The notes under the pieces: generated by a model
Databases searched by the model: none
Told to the model about the DNA's origin: nothing
The model's input: the letters and a program-made list of their open reading frames with translations, nothing else
NCBI RefSeq assembly: GCF_001541315.1
Contig: NZ_LMVK01000004.1
Span: 1 to 64,000, forward strand
Length of the DNA stretch: 64,000 nucleotides
Direction of reading: 5' to 3'
From: Agrobacterium tumefaciens str. B6
GTDB taxonomy: Bacteria; Pseudomonadota; Alphaproteobacteria; Rhizobiales; Rhizobiaceae
Shown here: positions 39,883 to 47,954 of the stretch, piece by piece
Layout: every line of letters begins with the position of its first letter
Numbering within the stretch: position 1 is the first letter of the stretch
Position numbers and translations under genes: made by a program

Positions 39883-41705
39883 TCTTTTAGTTCTTCGAAT
39901 ATCTCGGGCCCAAGGATGATCTTGCCCTGATATGGCTCAACCTTCGAAAGATCGATGTCGCCGCCAATCTGGATGGAGATATGCGGTTGATATTCAGGCC
40001 CCGACCACGAGGCTCCAGCCTCAATGATCGCCTTATGACGCCACACAAGCTCGGAAGCCGAGATCAGCAAAGCCTTGTATTTCCCGCCATCCCCGAGCGT
40101 CTCCATCTGACGCGGACCGCCCGCGCTGATTTCCAGCTTAGGCGACCAGCTTTCGCCGACAGCAAACCAGTCGACCGGCTGAGTGGAGTAGGCAATCGTA
40201 ACATGCAGGTCAGGCACGATGTCTGTGAAACCTTGAGCGGTTGCCCACTTCACGATGTCTGCCCGGTTCAGTACGTCACGTCGTACATACAGCGCCCGTG
40301 GCGCGGCATCGTTAGCCGCCTGCTGCATCCGGGTCACGTTGTTGGTGTTCGCTGCCTGCGTGGCTGCTGCTGCGGCAAGCTCTTCTTCCGTTGGCTCGTT
40401 CTCTTCCAGGTCGCCATACTCTTCGACAGCAGCGGCAAGGCCAGGTAGGTTTCCATCTTCCTCGATGCGAGAGATGAGAGACTTTGAGACAGCCTCGCGG
40501 GTGATCAGCTCTTGGCCTGTACCAGACCCAACAATGGCGCGCGCGGCTTCAGCATTCAGCTTGAACACCTCTGCCCGTTCCTTTTCGGTCTGGCTGTAGA
40601 GCGGCGCCCACTCGTAATAGATTTTTGGGTCGCGGCTGCCGGTTGCTGATCGGATCGCAATCTCGTCAAAGCGCCAGAGAGCCGGCGACAGGTCGTTGCG
40701 CTGGTCTGCGCCGATCCGGTCATAGTAGTTCTTCAGAGTCACCTCGCCATTAGACCCAAGGCCAGACGGCGCATCCTGTAGGAAGCGGACCATTGGAATA
40801 TCGGCCGCACCGGACGCCACCTGCAAGTATTGGCGAAGCAGCTCTGGGAACTGCCCGAAGTTGATCGTCTTCTGTTCCCACTTCTCACCCGCGCCGTTCC
40901 CGTCACCTTCCAAGAGCAGCATGTTGAACATGCTCTTCATGGTGTTGGCGTAGGTAAAACGCTCAGTGAGCTTCTGCGTGGTTTTCTCGTTCTCCAGATA
41001 CTTCGACAGACTTGGAATGTAGATAACGTCTGTCTTCGCCTCTGGGATTAAAGATGCAGTATGTTCCTGAGATGAGGCGGCGTTCTGGAGCGCGTCGTAG
41101 ACGACCTGCAGAATGCTATCGCCCCAAATCTCATCAGGCGCCGCCGACTTATCGAGGATAGGCGCGCCGATGAACTTGATCACCCTCGACGGGTGGATGC
41201 GCACCATCTGCCCGTTCTTGCCGGTGAACTCCCACATGGTGGGCTCGCCATAATAGGGGGACGTGATATCGCGATTGATATCGGTGTGGCTGACCTGATC
41301 GCGTCCAAGAACATGCACGTATTTGAGCGTATCCTTGCCGACACGTTCAACGACAAGCTCATCTTCAGGGCTTCCGACATCAACACCAAGAACGAGGATC
41401 GAACCGCCGCGAAGGCGAGCAAGCTGGAGAGCTTCATTCACTTTTGCCTGGATGTTGATCTGCGGCGCGCGCTCGACCTTCTCGATCGCTTCAACAATCG
41501 CCTCATCTGCCTTCCACTCGCGCCACTCACGGGTCATGTCATCTGGGATGATGTCTACGACCTTGCGGGCCATCCAGTCAGACCGGTGCATGGCCACAAG
41601 CTGGGCAGGGTCGATCTGCTGAAAAACAAAGGCATTCCCGACGCGTTTGTCCTTGGCTGTACCAAGGCCGCTCACGAAGTTCTGTAGGCGGTCAAGAAAC
41701 AGCAT
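39876..41705 (-). CDS. Portal protein (DUF1073/Acb1-N family) with C-terminal 2H phosphoesterase domain
   Basis: Residues 1-430 of 609 are a portal of the DUF1073 type (HRSDWMARKVVDIIPDDMTR, RLRGGSILVLGVD, WGDSILQVVYDAL, GLGSNGEVTLKNYYDRI). An Ala/Glu-rich linker follows (about 430-465). The last 110 residues have H501-x-T503 (DLHVTIAYS) and H575-x-S577 (QPHISIQI), the two motifs of 2H phosphoesterases. T4 Acb1, which destroys cyclic nucleotide signals of CBASS defence, has this fold and spacing; databases name this portal family after it. Enzyme activity here is inference. Confidence 0.83.
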   Translation of the reverse strand: MLFLDRLQNFVSGLGTAKDKRVGNAFVFQQIDPAQLVAMHRSDWMARKVVDIIPDDMTREWREWKADEAIVEAIEKVERAPQINIQAKVNEALQLARLRGGSILVLGVDVGSPEDELVVERVGKDTLKYVHVLGRDQVSHTDINRDITSPYYGEPTMWEFTGKNGQMVRIHPSRVIKFIGAPILDKSAAPDEIWGDSILQVVYDALQNAASSQEHTASLIPEAKTDVIYIPSLSKYLENEKTTQKLTERFTYANTMKSMFNMLLLEGDGNGAGEKWEQKTINFGQFPELLRQYLQVASGAADIPMVRFLQDAPSGLGSNGEVTLKNYYDRIGADQRNDLSPALWRFDEIAIRSATGSRDPKIYYEWAPLYSQTEKERAEVFKLNAEAARAIVGSGTGQELITREAVSKSLISRIEEDGNLPGLAAAVEEYGDLEENEPTEEELAAAAATQAANTNNVTRMQQAANDAAPRALYVRRDVLNRADIVKWATAQGFTDIVPDLHVTIAYSTQPVDWFAVGESWSPKLEISAGGPRQMETLGDGGKYKALLISASELVWRHKAIIEAGASWSGPEYQPHISIQIGGDIDLSKVEPYQGKIILGPEIFEELKDE

Positions 41706-43042
41706 TAGACAACATCCAACATTCCGTAGTGATAACCGCCAAGCATAAGCTCAGTGATGGCCCATACGAGCGCATCTGCACGGTCTGGCGAACCTTCGCC
41801 GACGTAACCTTCCGGTGCGATCTGGCACATCTGGTCTTCGAGGTCTGGCAGCGATCCCACATGGGAGACCTTACCTTGTTCGTAGAGAGCAGCGACTGGC
41901 TCAGCACGGGCAACTTTGCCGCGGCTGGCTGTCACTTCCTTGTAGGCTACCTTGCTGTCAGTGGTCGAAACCACATGCTGCACCATGGCGCCACCGAAGT
42001 TCCGTTCTGCGACGATCCTGTCAGCTTCAAATTCGTAGTAGGCCTGCACCGCGCGCTTGCCCCACCCTGCCGGGGAGAGCTTGCAAGTGCGATCGGCCAT
42101 TACATAAGCCCGGCCGTCGACGCCTAGACCAGCCACCACAATGCCGACGCTATCCCCGTCATCAGTCGCGCCTTTGGTGCCAGATGGGTCGATGGAAACC
42201 ACGACACGCTGCAGCTCAGGAGCCGTGGTGACGCGGTGCTGGTCTATCTCAGACCGCGACCAGAGCGCGCCAGGTAGATCGTCAAGGATCTCGGCCTCAA
42301 GCTCTTGGCGGCCAAGTCGGCTGCCCTCGTACTTGTCCTTGATCGTCTTGAGGAACTTCGGCGCCAGGTTGCCCGAATTGTCGAATGTCGACCCCTTCGT
42401 AACAACCGTCGTCGGGTCTTTAATGATTTCCTTGATCAGCGGCAGAGGCTTGGGCGTCGTGGTAATTATGGTGCGTGGGTCATTGCCCAGACGCAGGCCG
42501 AACATCGCCATATCCCATGTCTCGCGCAGATACTTCCACGCGGCCAACTCATCGCACCACATAGCCTCATGCTGCGGACCACGAAGGCGTTCCGGCTCTT
42601 CGGCAGAGAACAGTGTTGCTACCGCTCCATTCGCCCATGTTACCCGTCGCTTGGATGGTTCGTAGGAAGGCCGGCCGAGCATGTCACCGTTTGCCGACTT
42701 GTCACCGGCCCAGCACACTGCAAGTAGTCCACTCTCGCCTTCCACCATAACGTCGCGGGCGTCAGATGCAGTCGGGGCTATCAGGGCAATGCGCCCCTTC
42801 CCCATCTTCACCTGTTCCCGAACCCACTCAGCCCCGGTTCGGGTCTTTCCAAACCCACGGCCGGCCAACACCAGCCACGTTTGCCAGTTGCCCTCAGGAG
42901 CGATCTGGTTATGACGAGCGAAGAACCTCCAATCGTGGATGAGGTCTTGGCATTCCTTTTCACTCAGACTTGCCAGAACCGCCTGACGTTGAAGTGGCGG
43001 AAGCGAGGCGAGAGACGATATGTTGAAGCTTGGACTTTGCAT
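41705..43042 (-). CDS. terL: Terminase large subunit
   Basis: This 445-residue protein carries an ATPase with Walker A GRGFGKTR at 61-68 and Walker B MWCDE at 161-165, then a coupling motif TTTPKP near 197. The RNase-H-like nuclease has SIDPSG (D285) and a final Asp in PDRADALVWA. It cuts and pumps DNA into the procapsid through the portal, encoded next (TAATG overlap). Its start overlaps the small subunit gene by 83 bases. Confidence 0.95.
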   Translation of the reverse strand: MQSPSFNISSLASLPPLQRQAVLASLSEKECQDLIHDWRFFARHNQIAPEGNWQTWLVLAGRGFGKTRTGAEWVREQVKMGKGRIALIAPTASDARDVMVEGESGLLAVCWAGDKSANGDMLGRPSYEPSKRRVTWANGAVATLFSAEEPERLRGPQHEAMWCDELAAWKYLRETWDMAMFGLRLGNDPRTIITTTPKPLPLIKEIIKDPTTVVTKGSTFDNSGNLAPKFLKTIKDKYEGSRLGRQELEAEILDDLPGALWSRSEIDQHRVTTAPELQRVVVSIDPSGTKGATDDGDSVGIVVAGLGVDGRAYVMADRTCKLSPAGWGKRAVQAYYEFEADRIVAERNFGGAMVQHVVSTTDSKVAYKEVTASRGKVARAEPVAALYEQGKVSHVGSLPDLEDQMCQIAPEGYVGEGSPDRADALVWAITELMLGGYHYGMLDVV

Positions 43043-43400
43043 CGGTCACCGTTATGTCCCCGGAAATGTCCGCCTCGATCTTGTCAGTGAACAGTTTGTG
43101 GTATTTGCCCAGCAGCCCCCACGCCGACACACGAGCCCCGTGGCTCGATCCTTCACCGGTACGGTTAGCCTCAAGGTAAAGCCCTTCAAGCACGTCCTGA
43201 GCCGTTATTTCGGCTTTCCTGATGCGTTTGCTGGCGCCTTCGGCAATTGCCTCTGCGACCATAACATTTGATAACAGTCGCGATCCTTGTTCTTGCGCCG
43301 TCTTCTCGCTGTACCCGGCGCGTATCGCTGCCTGGGTGGCGTTCAGGTCAATGAGGTATTCAGCGACGAATGCCTCTTGCCTATCGGTCAGCTTAGCCAT
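42960..43400 (-). CDS. terS: Terminase small subunit
   Basis: This 146-residue protein begins LTDRQEAFVAEYLIDLNATQ and continues AAIRAGYSEKTAQEQGSRLL, the characteristic DNA-binding domain of the Terminase_2 family. The tail with DISGDITVTDAK is an oligomerisation and TerL-contact region. ATG 43400 is used rather than an upstream codon at 43439. It recognises the packaging site. Confidence 0.93.
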   Translation of the reverse strand: MAKLTDRQEAFVAEYLIDLNATQAAIRAGYSEKTAQEQGSRLLSNVMVAEAIAEGASKRIRKAEITAQDVLEGLYLEANRTGEGSSHGARVSAWGLLGKYHKLFTDKIEADISGDITVTDAKSKLQHIVSRLASATSTSGGSGKSE

Positions 43401-43461
43401 GTCTTGCCAACCCTTGCGCGAATGTCTCGTGCCGTGCATTTTTCAGAACCGGCATTGGCTG

Positions 43462-43752
43462 CTACTTCCTATCCCACTCACGCCATACAACCTCGCCATG
43501 ATGACGAAGTATGTAGCCTTCGGGATATTCACAAAGAACGATCTTACCGCCCTCTGTGGTGTCGCCTTCGAAGCGAACCATATCGCCCTCAGGCTTGATC
43601 GGCAGCACCTCAACCAGAACACCGGGAGGCGCGACATACTGCGCTAGACGAAACACCCAGAGCAGCGCCTTCATCCTCAGGCCATAGAAGCGCGGGAACC
43701 TGATCTTCACGCCGACAGTGATCTTGGGGGCGTCGATTATCATTTCAGCCAT
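43462..43752 (-). CDS. Hypothetical protein (96 aa)
   Basis: This is a soluble protein with a hydrophobic middle (KALLWVFRLAQYVAPPGVLV) too polar for a clear membrane span. The second half is beta-rich. It lies just before terminase on the same strand. No family was recognised. Confidence 0.5.
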   Translation of the reverse strand: MAEMIIDAPKITVGVKIRFPRFYGLRMKALLWVFRLAQYVAPPGVLVEVLPIKPEGDMVRFEGDTTEGGKIVLCEYPEGYILRHHGEVVWREWDRK

Positions 43753-43782
43753 TGTCTCTCTCCCGCTCTTGCTCGGAGGTGG

Positions 43783-44118
43783 TCATGGGGTGATCTTCTT
43801 GATGTGAATGCCAGCGACTTCGGCTCTGCGAACCATGTCAGCCGTGCCGCGACCGCCGGGGAAGGCAACGACGATGTCTGGCTTGCCTTCGTTGAGCATC
43901 TTGCGATTTCGAATTGGACCGGCAGCATTGCCGTATTTCTCCCACTCGGCCGGGAATGTCTGCAGGCTAACTCCACGCTTGGCTGCGTACCTTCGATCGA
44001 GCGCATCGGCACCAGATGCTCCACCCTCAATAATTACCTGAGGCTGCAGCATATCCAGCGCGTAGAAGACCTGTGCGATGTTACTATAGTTCCGTCCACC
44101 GCAGACAAGCACTCGCAT
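43783..44118 (-). CDS. SLOG-family protein (DUF2493)
   Basis: This 111-residue protein has MRVLVCGGRNYSN, then IIEGGASGADALDRRYA and VAFPGGRGTADMV. These are the nucleotide-binding loops of SLOG/DUF2493 proteins (YspA-like). Such proteins are thought to bind nucleotide-derived ligands and are common on phages and plasmids. ATG 44118 has GGAGAGAG upstream. Confidence 0.85.
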   Translation of the reverse strand: MRVLVCGGRNYSNIAQVFYALDMLQPQVIIEGGASGADALDRRYAAKRGVSLQTFPAEWEKYGNAAGPIRNRKMLNEGKPDIVVAFPGGRGTADMVRRAEVAGIHIKKITP

Positions 44119-44148
44119 CGCTCTCTCCATGTGGGCGGGTGAATGGGG

Positions 44149-44295
44149 TTAGGCGGCGACAAAGTTCCAGATTGGCTGATAATCGCGCCAGAAGGCGAAC
44201 TGGCTACGACCAATGCGCAGATTAAGCCGCTTGCCGATGAAATTCAGTTCCCAATCACCAGCGAACCGAACAGATGTAAAGAAACGAACCTTCAT
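44149..44295 (-). CDS. Small basic-aromatic protein (48 aa)
   Basis: The translation starts MKVRFFTSVRFAGDWEL and ends SQFAFWRDYQPIWNFVAA. GAGGA lies eight bases before ATG 44295. It is Arg- and aromatic-rich, with no known family. Confidence 0.5.
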   Translation of the reverse strand: MKVRFFTSVRFAGDWELNFIGKRLNLRIGRSQFAFWRDYQPIWNFVAA

Positions 44296-44897
44296 GGCTT
44301 AATCCTCTCTGGTGTGGATATGCGAAAGCCCCACCTTGTTACGGGCGGGGCTGGTGAAATGTATCGGGTCCACCGCGTCCGATGGATTAGCCTAGCCGTA
44401 TCGAACGGCCTACCCTCTTAAGGGCTGCATTCCGCGCTCAGCGCCCGATCTGGTGGAAACCGCTCGTTCTGCCCGAGACATTCAGCTCACGATCCCTTTA
44501 GAGGATCGAACACCGTTGATCAGACGGCTGCTGGCTACTTGCCAAAGTTCCCTGATTTGCTGCGAGGGCCACACGCTACCGTGGCTCCGGGTAAATCGTG
44601 ATCGGATGTGCGTCGCATTGACGCCAGCTCCGCGATTTCGGCTCCTACCTTCAATGGGGCGCTTCTGCTTTCAGCGCCGCCTCGCATTCCGTTGCCCTGT
44701 TGGGCGAATAAGCCTCGCTGGCTGGTTAACCGTCCAGCAAGGGGCCGCGTGACCGGCTGTTTGCATCGTTGCCCATTGGGCGAATTTGTCCCGTGAGGAC
44801 AAGGCCCGAAGGCCACCTTGCGGCTACAACACTACTCTTGGCAGTGGCGTCTCCCCACGGGATGGCACCTAGAGGATTTGGCGACCCCAGGTATATG
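44296..44897. other. 600-bp non-coding region between early and terminase genes
   Basis: No frame here looks convincing on either strand. Short inverted repeats are numerous: AGCCCC...GGGGCT (44328-44353), CGATCC...GGATCG (44490-44508), CCGT...ACGG (44513-44527), GCTGG...CCAGC and GTCC...GGAC. GTTGCCC, a spacer of two or three bases, then TTGGGCGAAT occurs twice (from 44692 and from 44769). It could hold the late promoter, an antitermination site or the packaging site. Confidence 0.45.
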
Positions 44898-45521
44898 TTA
44901 TGCCGCCTCGCGCTTTCGAGCTTCACGTTCCCGCCGTCTGGCGTTCTGCGCATCTGCCCAACTGAAATCCCGAAGATCGGCGTCGAAGTCCAGAGAAGGC
45001 TTTGCGTCATCTGCGCGCCAAACTCCGATGTTGGACTTTTTATCCTCTATTTCGGGGTGATTTTGCAAGTCCCTTTCATCGCCAAAATCGTTATGCTGCA
45101 ATGGCTTGCGGGAGAAAGCTAAGAAAATGCATTTAACCGCCGAATTTTTCCGGTAATCGCCAAGCTGTCGGCTGATACCTTCGACGTTCCGACACCACTT
45201 CGCGAATGCCTTACCGCCTGCTTCGGATATGGCCCATGCCCACAGTGCGCGCCGGTTCTTCTCGCTCGGCACCAGCTTGATGACCTCCATTGCGGCTTCC
45301 CAGAGACCCATATCGTTGGTCGTGTTGCGCAGCTTCTTCGGGTCGAGCCATGACCAATTGTTGGCGTGCTTGTCTTCGGCTGACCAGCCGTTGATATCGC
45401 CGGTGTCGTGGATATAGCCGTAGTTGATGGCCTTGGCTTGTGCCGGTCGCGCGGTATCGGGTAGCTTGCGATCGACCTCGGCGGCTCGAATGAAAAGCTC
45501 GATAATCTGTCCTTCGTTCAT
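44898..45521 (-). CDS. DUF6362-like phage protein (207 aa)
   Basis: The N-terminal half (FIRAAEVDRKLPDTARPAQ, KLRNTTNDMGLWEAAMEVIK, NRRALWAWAISEAGGKAFAK) matches a phage family that I recall as DUF6362. The C-terminal 70 residues are charged and probably disordered. The function is unknown. It lies at the end of the early leftward operon, overlapping its neighbour by ATGA. Confidence 0.7.
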   Translation of the reverse strand: MNEGQIIELFIRAAEVDRKLPDTARPAQAKAINYGYIHDTGDINGWSAEDKHANNWSWLDPKKLRNTTNDMGLWEAAMEVIKLVPSEKNRRALWAWAISEAGGKAFAKWCRNVEGISRQLGDYRKNSAVKCIFLAFSRKPLQHNDFGDERDLQNHPEIEDKKSNIGVWRADDAKPSLDFDADLRDFSWADAQNARRREREARKREAA

Positions 45522-45781
45522 TGCAGTTCCCCCGTTTCGGCCGCATCGCGAATGGCTTTGGACGCTTCATCCATCAAGCCGTTTCGCTTTAGTACCAGCG
45601 TAAGCTCTCCAATCTGGCGGAGGTTATTCTGGCGGGCATTCTGGAGGGCATTCTTTTCGCGCCGTAGCTGCCTGATCTCTTCCCGTTCGATTACGGCATA
45701 AATCTTCTCAATGATGGAGGCGTCTTCGATCCCACCGTCAAAGACCTCATCAACGATTTTGCCGAGTAGCTCTTTCCTCAT
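45518..45781 (-). CDS. Hypothetical coiled-coil protein (87 aa)
   Basis: The protein is acidic and helical, with a coiled coil from IYAVIEREEIRQLRREKNAL to LTLVLKRNG. Start and stop overlap both neighbours by four bases (ATGA), so it is part of a tightly coupled early operon. No family was recognised. Confidence 0.55.
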   Translation of the reverse strand: MRKELLGKIVDEVFDGGIEDASIIEKIYAVIEREEIRQLRREKNALQNARQNNLRQIGELTLVLKRNGLMDEASKAIRDAAETGELQ

Positions 45782-46230
45782 GCCCTCACCCTTCCATCGA
45801 AAAGTTCACCTTGGGTTTCGCCAAAGACGCGGCAAGCCCGTTCCCAGATAAGGCCTACAAGGGCCGCACGCTTGTTTGTGATGCCGTCTAGCCCGAAGCA
45901 CCAGTATTGTAGCTTACCGACGGGAATGCCGTCAAAGAAGCTCAGGAAGCGGGACACATCACTCTCCATGATTTGCGGGTAGTTTTTGCGGAATGCGAGA
46001 ACGATATCGCTCGTTGCCCACAGCGCTGTTTCATCGAGGCTGGCCCGGTTATTGGCGCAGTCGGCCAGAGACATGATGACGAACCGGGCGTGATCCTCGC
46101 CATACCGTTTGATGATCCTGGCGAGTGTCGCCACAGCCCGAGTTTCCCCAACGGCCGGGACAACATTCGCCGGCACGATGCGAACGCCGAACTCCTCGAA
46201 TATTGCTTCGGCCCTCGGGTGGTTGGTCAT
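45778..46230 (-). CDS. Hypothetical early phage protein (150 aa)
   Basis: This soluble, helical protein has AEAIFEEFGVRIVPANVVPA, TLARIIKRYGEDHARFVIMS and WATSDIVLAFRKNYP. The pattern recurs next to DnaA-domain genes in rhizobial phages, as I recall. A replication-associated role is possible. ATG 46230 is preferred over GTG 46242. Confidence 0.55.
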   Translation of the reverse strand: MTNHPRAEAIFEEFGVRIVPANVVPAVGETRAVATLARIIKRYGEDHARFVIMSLADCANNRASLDETALWATSDIVLAFRKNYPQIMESDVSRFLSFFDGIPVGKLQYWCFGLDGITNKRAALVGLIWERACRVFGETQGELFDGRVRA

Positions 46231-46691
46231 AGATCGTCCCACTCCTTCTTAGCCTTGCGCTCGGCAATGGCTCTGACAGCCGACATAATGGTCGAATGAT
46301 CACGTCCGCCGAGGAACCTGCCAATCTGGGGATAGCTGAGGTCCGGCCTCTCCCTCCTGATTGCGTCAATGACGGCGAACCTTGCCTTGATGAGATAATC
46401 GCTGCGCCTCGGGCCCTTGATCTCCGCCAGCGTGAAGTCTGGGTATCTCTCAAGCACGCGCTTGGCGATCTCGGTCATTGACCTGCGCCGTTCCCGCGAC
46501 GTAGAGCCGCCGGCGTATGGCATGTATTCGCTCTCCCACGAGACGATGAGAGTGTGGCTTGTGGTGAGCTTCGATACACGCAGCAGCATGTATTTGGATG
46601 CCCGGCGAGCCGCCTTCGTCGTGCGGGTAATCTTGGGCATAGGCCAGACGCCGCTCATGTCCTGATAGCTTGTTGTCACCATTTGGTTCAT
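46227..46691 (-). CDS. DnaA domain-IV-like DNA-binding protein
   Basis: The last 55 residues of this 154-residue protein (RFAVIDAIRRERPDLSYPQI, GRFLGGRDHSTIMSAVRAI) are the C-terminal DNA-binding domain of DnaA, with the signature GGRDHSTI. The AAA+ ATPase and the DnaB-loading N-terminus are absent. Such stand-alone domains in Rhizobiales phages probably bind DnaA boxes at the phage or host origin. It lies upstream of no other initiator gene, so it may mark the origin for the phage DnaB helicase. Confidence 0.88.
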   Translation of the reverse strand: MNQMVTTSYQDMSGVWPMPKITRTTKAARRASKYMLLRVSKLTTSHTLIVSWESEYMPYAGGSTSRERRRSMTEIAKRVLERYPDFTLAEIKGPRRSDYLIKARFAVIDAIRRERPDLSYPQIGRFLGGRDHSTIMSAVRAIAERKAKKEWDDL

Positions 46692-47020
46692 GCTGCCTCG
46701 CTTTCCGGCTCTGGGCCGTCGATAAACGCGACACGCGGTAGAGTGACCTTGGCCCCGGTGAATGTGGTTCTTACCACACAGCCAGCCTTGAGAGGCGCTG
46801 GCACCGGTTCATCACCCACCTGCTTGACGATCGGTTCTGCGCGTCTGGTATTCCTCTTGCGGTATGGGAATGTTCCGCGGCGCGTGCTGGTCATGTTCTT
46901 GACCGCGCTCCATGTCATTCCGAGCTTCTCGGCCATGTCGTACATGGTGTAGCCGTCTCGCCATAGGGATGCAGCAGCGGCTATCTGTTCCTTGGTGTAT
47001 AGGGAGCGGTGGTGGGTCAT
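46688..47020 (-). CDS. Helix-turn-helix protein (110 aa)
   Basis: The first 45 residues (YTKEQIAAAASLWRDGYTMY, DMAEKLGMTWSAVKNMTSTR) form a helix-turn-helix of the GcrA/Hin-like type. The rest is short strands. It is coupled by ATGA to both neighbours and may regulate early genes or act at the origin. Confidence 0.72.
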   Translation of the reverse strand: MTHHRSLYTKEQIAAAASLWRDGYTMYDMAEKLGMTWSAVKNMTSTRRGTFPYRKRNTRRAEPIVKQVGDEPVPAPLKAGCVVRTTFTGAKVTLPRVAFIDGPEPESEAA

Positions 47021-47658
47021 GCCCTCACCTCGATAAATTCGACCGGGCCGCCGGCCTTGTCATCATCAAAGACTGCGCATGAGAGCTTTCCCCAGAAGAC
47101 ACATCCGCTATCGACGTTGGTCCTGTTGCCGATTGTCTCGGGGTTAGTGCGCGCCGGCGTGTGACCGTGCACAAGGTGCTTTCCGTGATAGGCGCCAGAA
47201 TAGTGAGGTGGCACGCGCTTCCACAGCAACACTTCCTGATCCTGCTGATCTAGCGGCAATTCCTCATCCAGACCCGCGTGTACGTATATCCGATGTGGAT
47301 CGACGTAGATTATGGGCAAGTCTTCGAGCCACATTGCGTGTGCAGGCGAGACAGAACCGCCGTAGGAAATCTCGGTCTCTGTTCCTCCGTTGCCACGCCA
47401 CCAGCCAAGGTGACGGGAGTCTCTGTAGGCAAGCTGCAGCATTTCCTCGTGGTTTCCGCGAAGAGCTGTCCAGCCCCACCCCTCTTTCGGACCGGCCATC
47501 AAACGATCAATGACACCTTTGCTGTCGGGACCGCGATCGATGTAATCCCCGAGGAAAACAACCGTCCCTGTGGCCACATAGCTTTCAATGGCCAGCAGCA
47601 TTTTATCGAGTTGGCGAAGGCAGCCGTGAACGTCACCGATTGCAAATGTGTAGGTCAT
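47017..47658 (-). CDS. Metallophosphoesterase (lambda phosphatase-like)
   Basis: This 213-residue enzyme has all motifs of the PPP/ApaH-like phosphatases: GDVHG, GDYIDRG, RGNHE, and late VHAG and HGHT. Lambda protein phosphatase has the same length and order. It would remove phosphate from proteins or split dinucleoside polyphosphates with two metal ions. Its role in phage growth is not known. Confidence 0.92.
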   Translation of the reverse strand: MTYTFAIGDVHGCLRQLDKMLLAIESYVATGTVVFLGDYIDRGPDSKGVIDRLMAGPKEGWGWTALRGNHEEMLQLAYRDSRHLGWWRGNGGTETEISYGGSVSPAHAMWLEDLPIIYVDPHRIYVHAGLDEELPLDQQDQEVLLWKRVPPHYSGAYHGKHLVHGHTPARTNPETIGNRTNVDSGCVFWGKLSCAVFDDDKAGGPVEFIEVRA

Positions 47659-47954
47659 GCCATTTCTCTCCTTTCCACGCTGATCTCTTTGCCCTTGCTG
47701 AAAATGCGCTCTGCCTGGGCCCGACGAACCTGCTTGATGGAGGCGCCTTCGATCTCGCGAGAGCAGACGAGATGCCCGTTGAAATATGCGAGCACATGAC
47801 GAAGCGCTGCCTTGGTGGCTGCCAGCTCGTCTGGGAAACCTTCTGGCTTGTCGCCGGCGCCCATGATCGGTTTTGGCTTGGCATCGCGGGCAAATCTAAC
47901 CATTGCCCACCACTGGCCGCCGCGCTGGACTGCATAACCGGAAAACTCGTTCAT
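47655..47954 (-). CDS. Hypothetical protein (99 aa)
   Basis: This small, basic protein starts with beta strands (GYAVQRGGQWWAMVRFARD) and has a C-terminal helix with IKQVRRAQAERIFSKGKE. It is ATGA-coupled to both neighbours. No family was recognised. Confidence 0.5.
   Translation of the reverse strand: MNEFSGYAVQRGGQWWAMVRFARDAKPKPIMGAGDKPEGFPDELAATKAALRHVLAYFNGHLVCSREIEGASIKQVRRAQAERIFSKGKEISVERREMA

Noticed and set aside
44143..44421. 92-residue plus-strand open frame
   Set aside because: It is antisense to a better supported 48-residue gene with a good ribosome site and has no start signal.
44535..44816. 93-residue minus-strand open frame
   Set aside because: Composition is unlike its neighbours and it crosses several inverted repeats; I see no ribosome site or family pattern.
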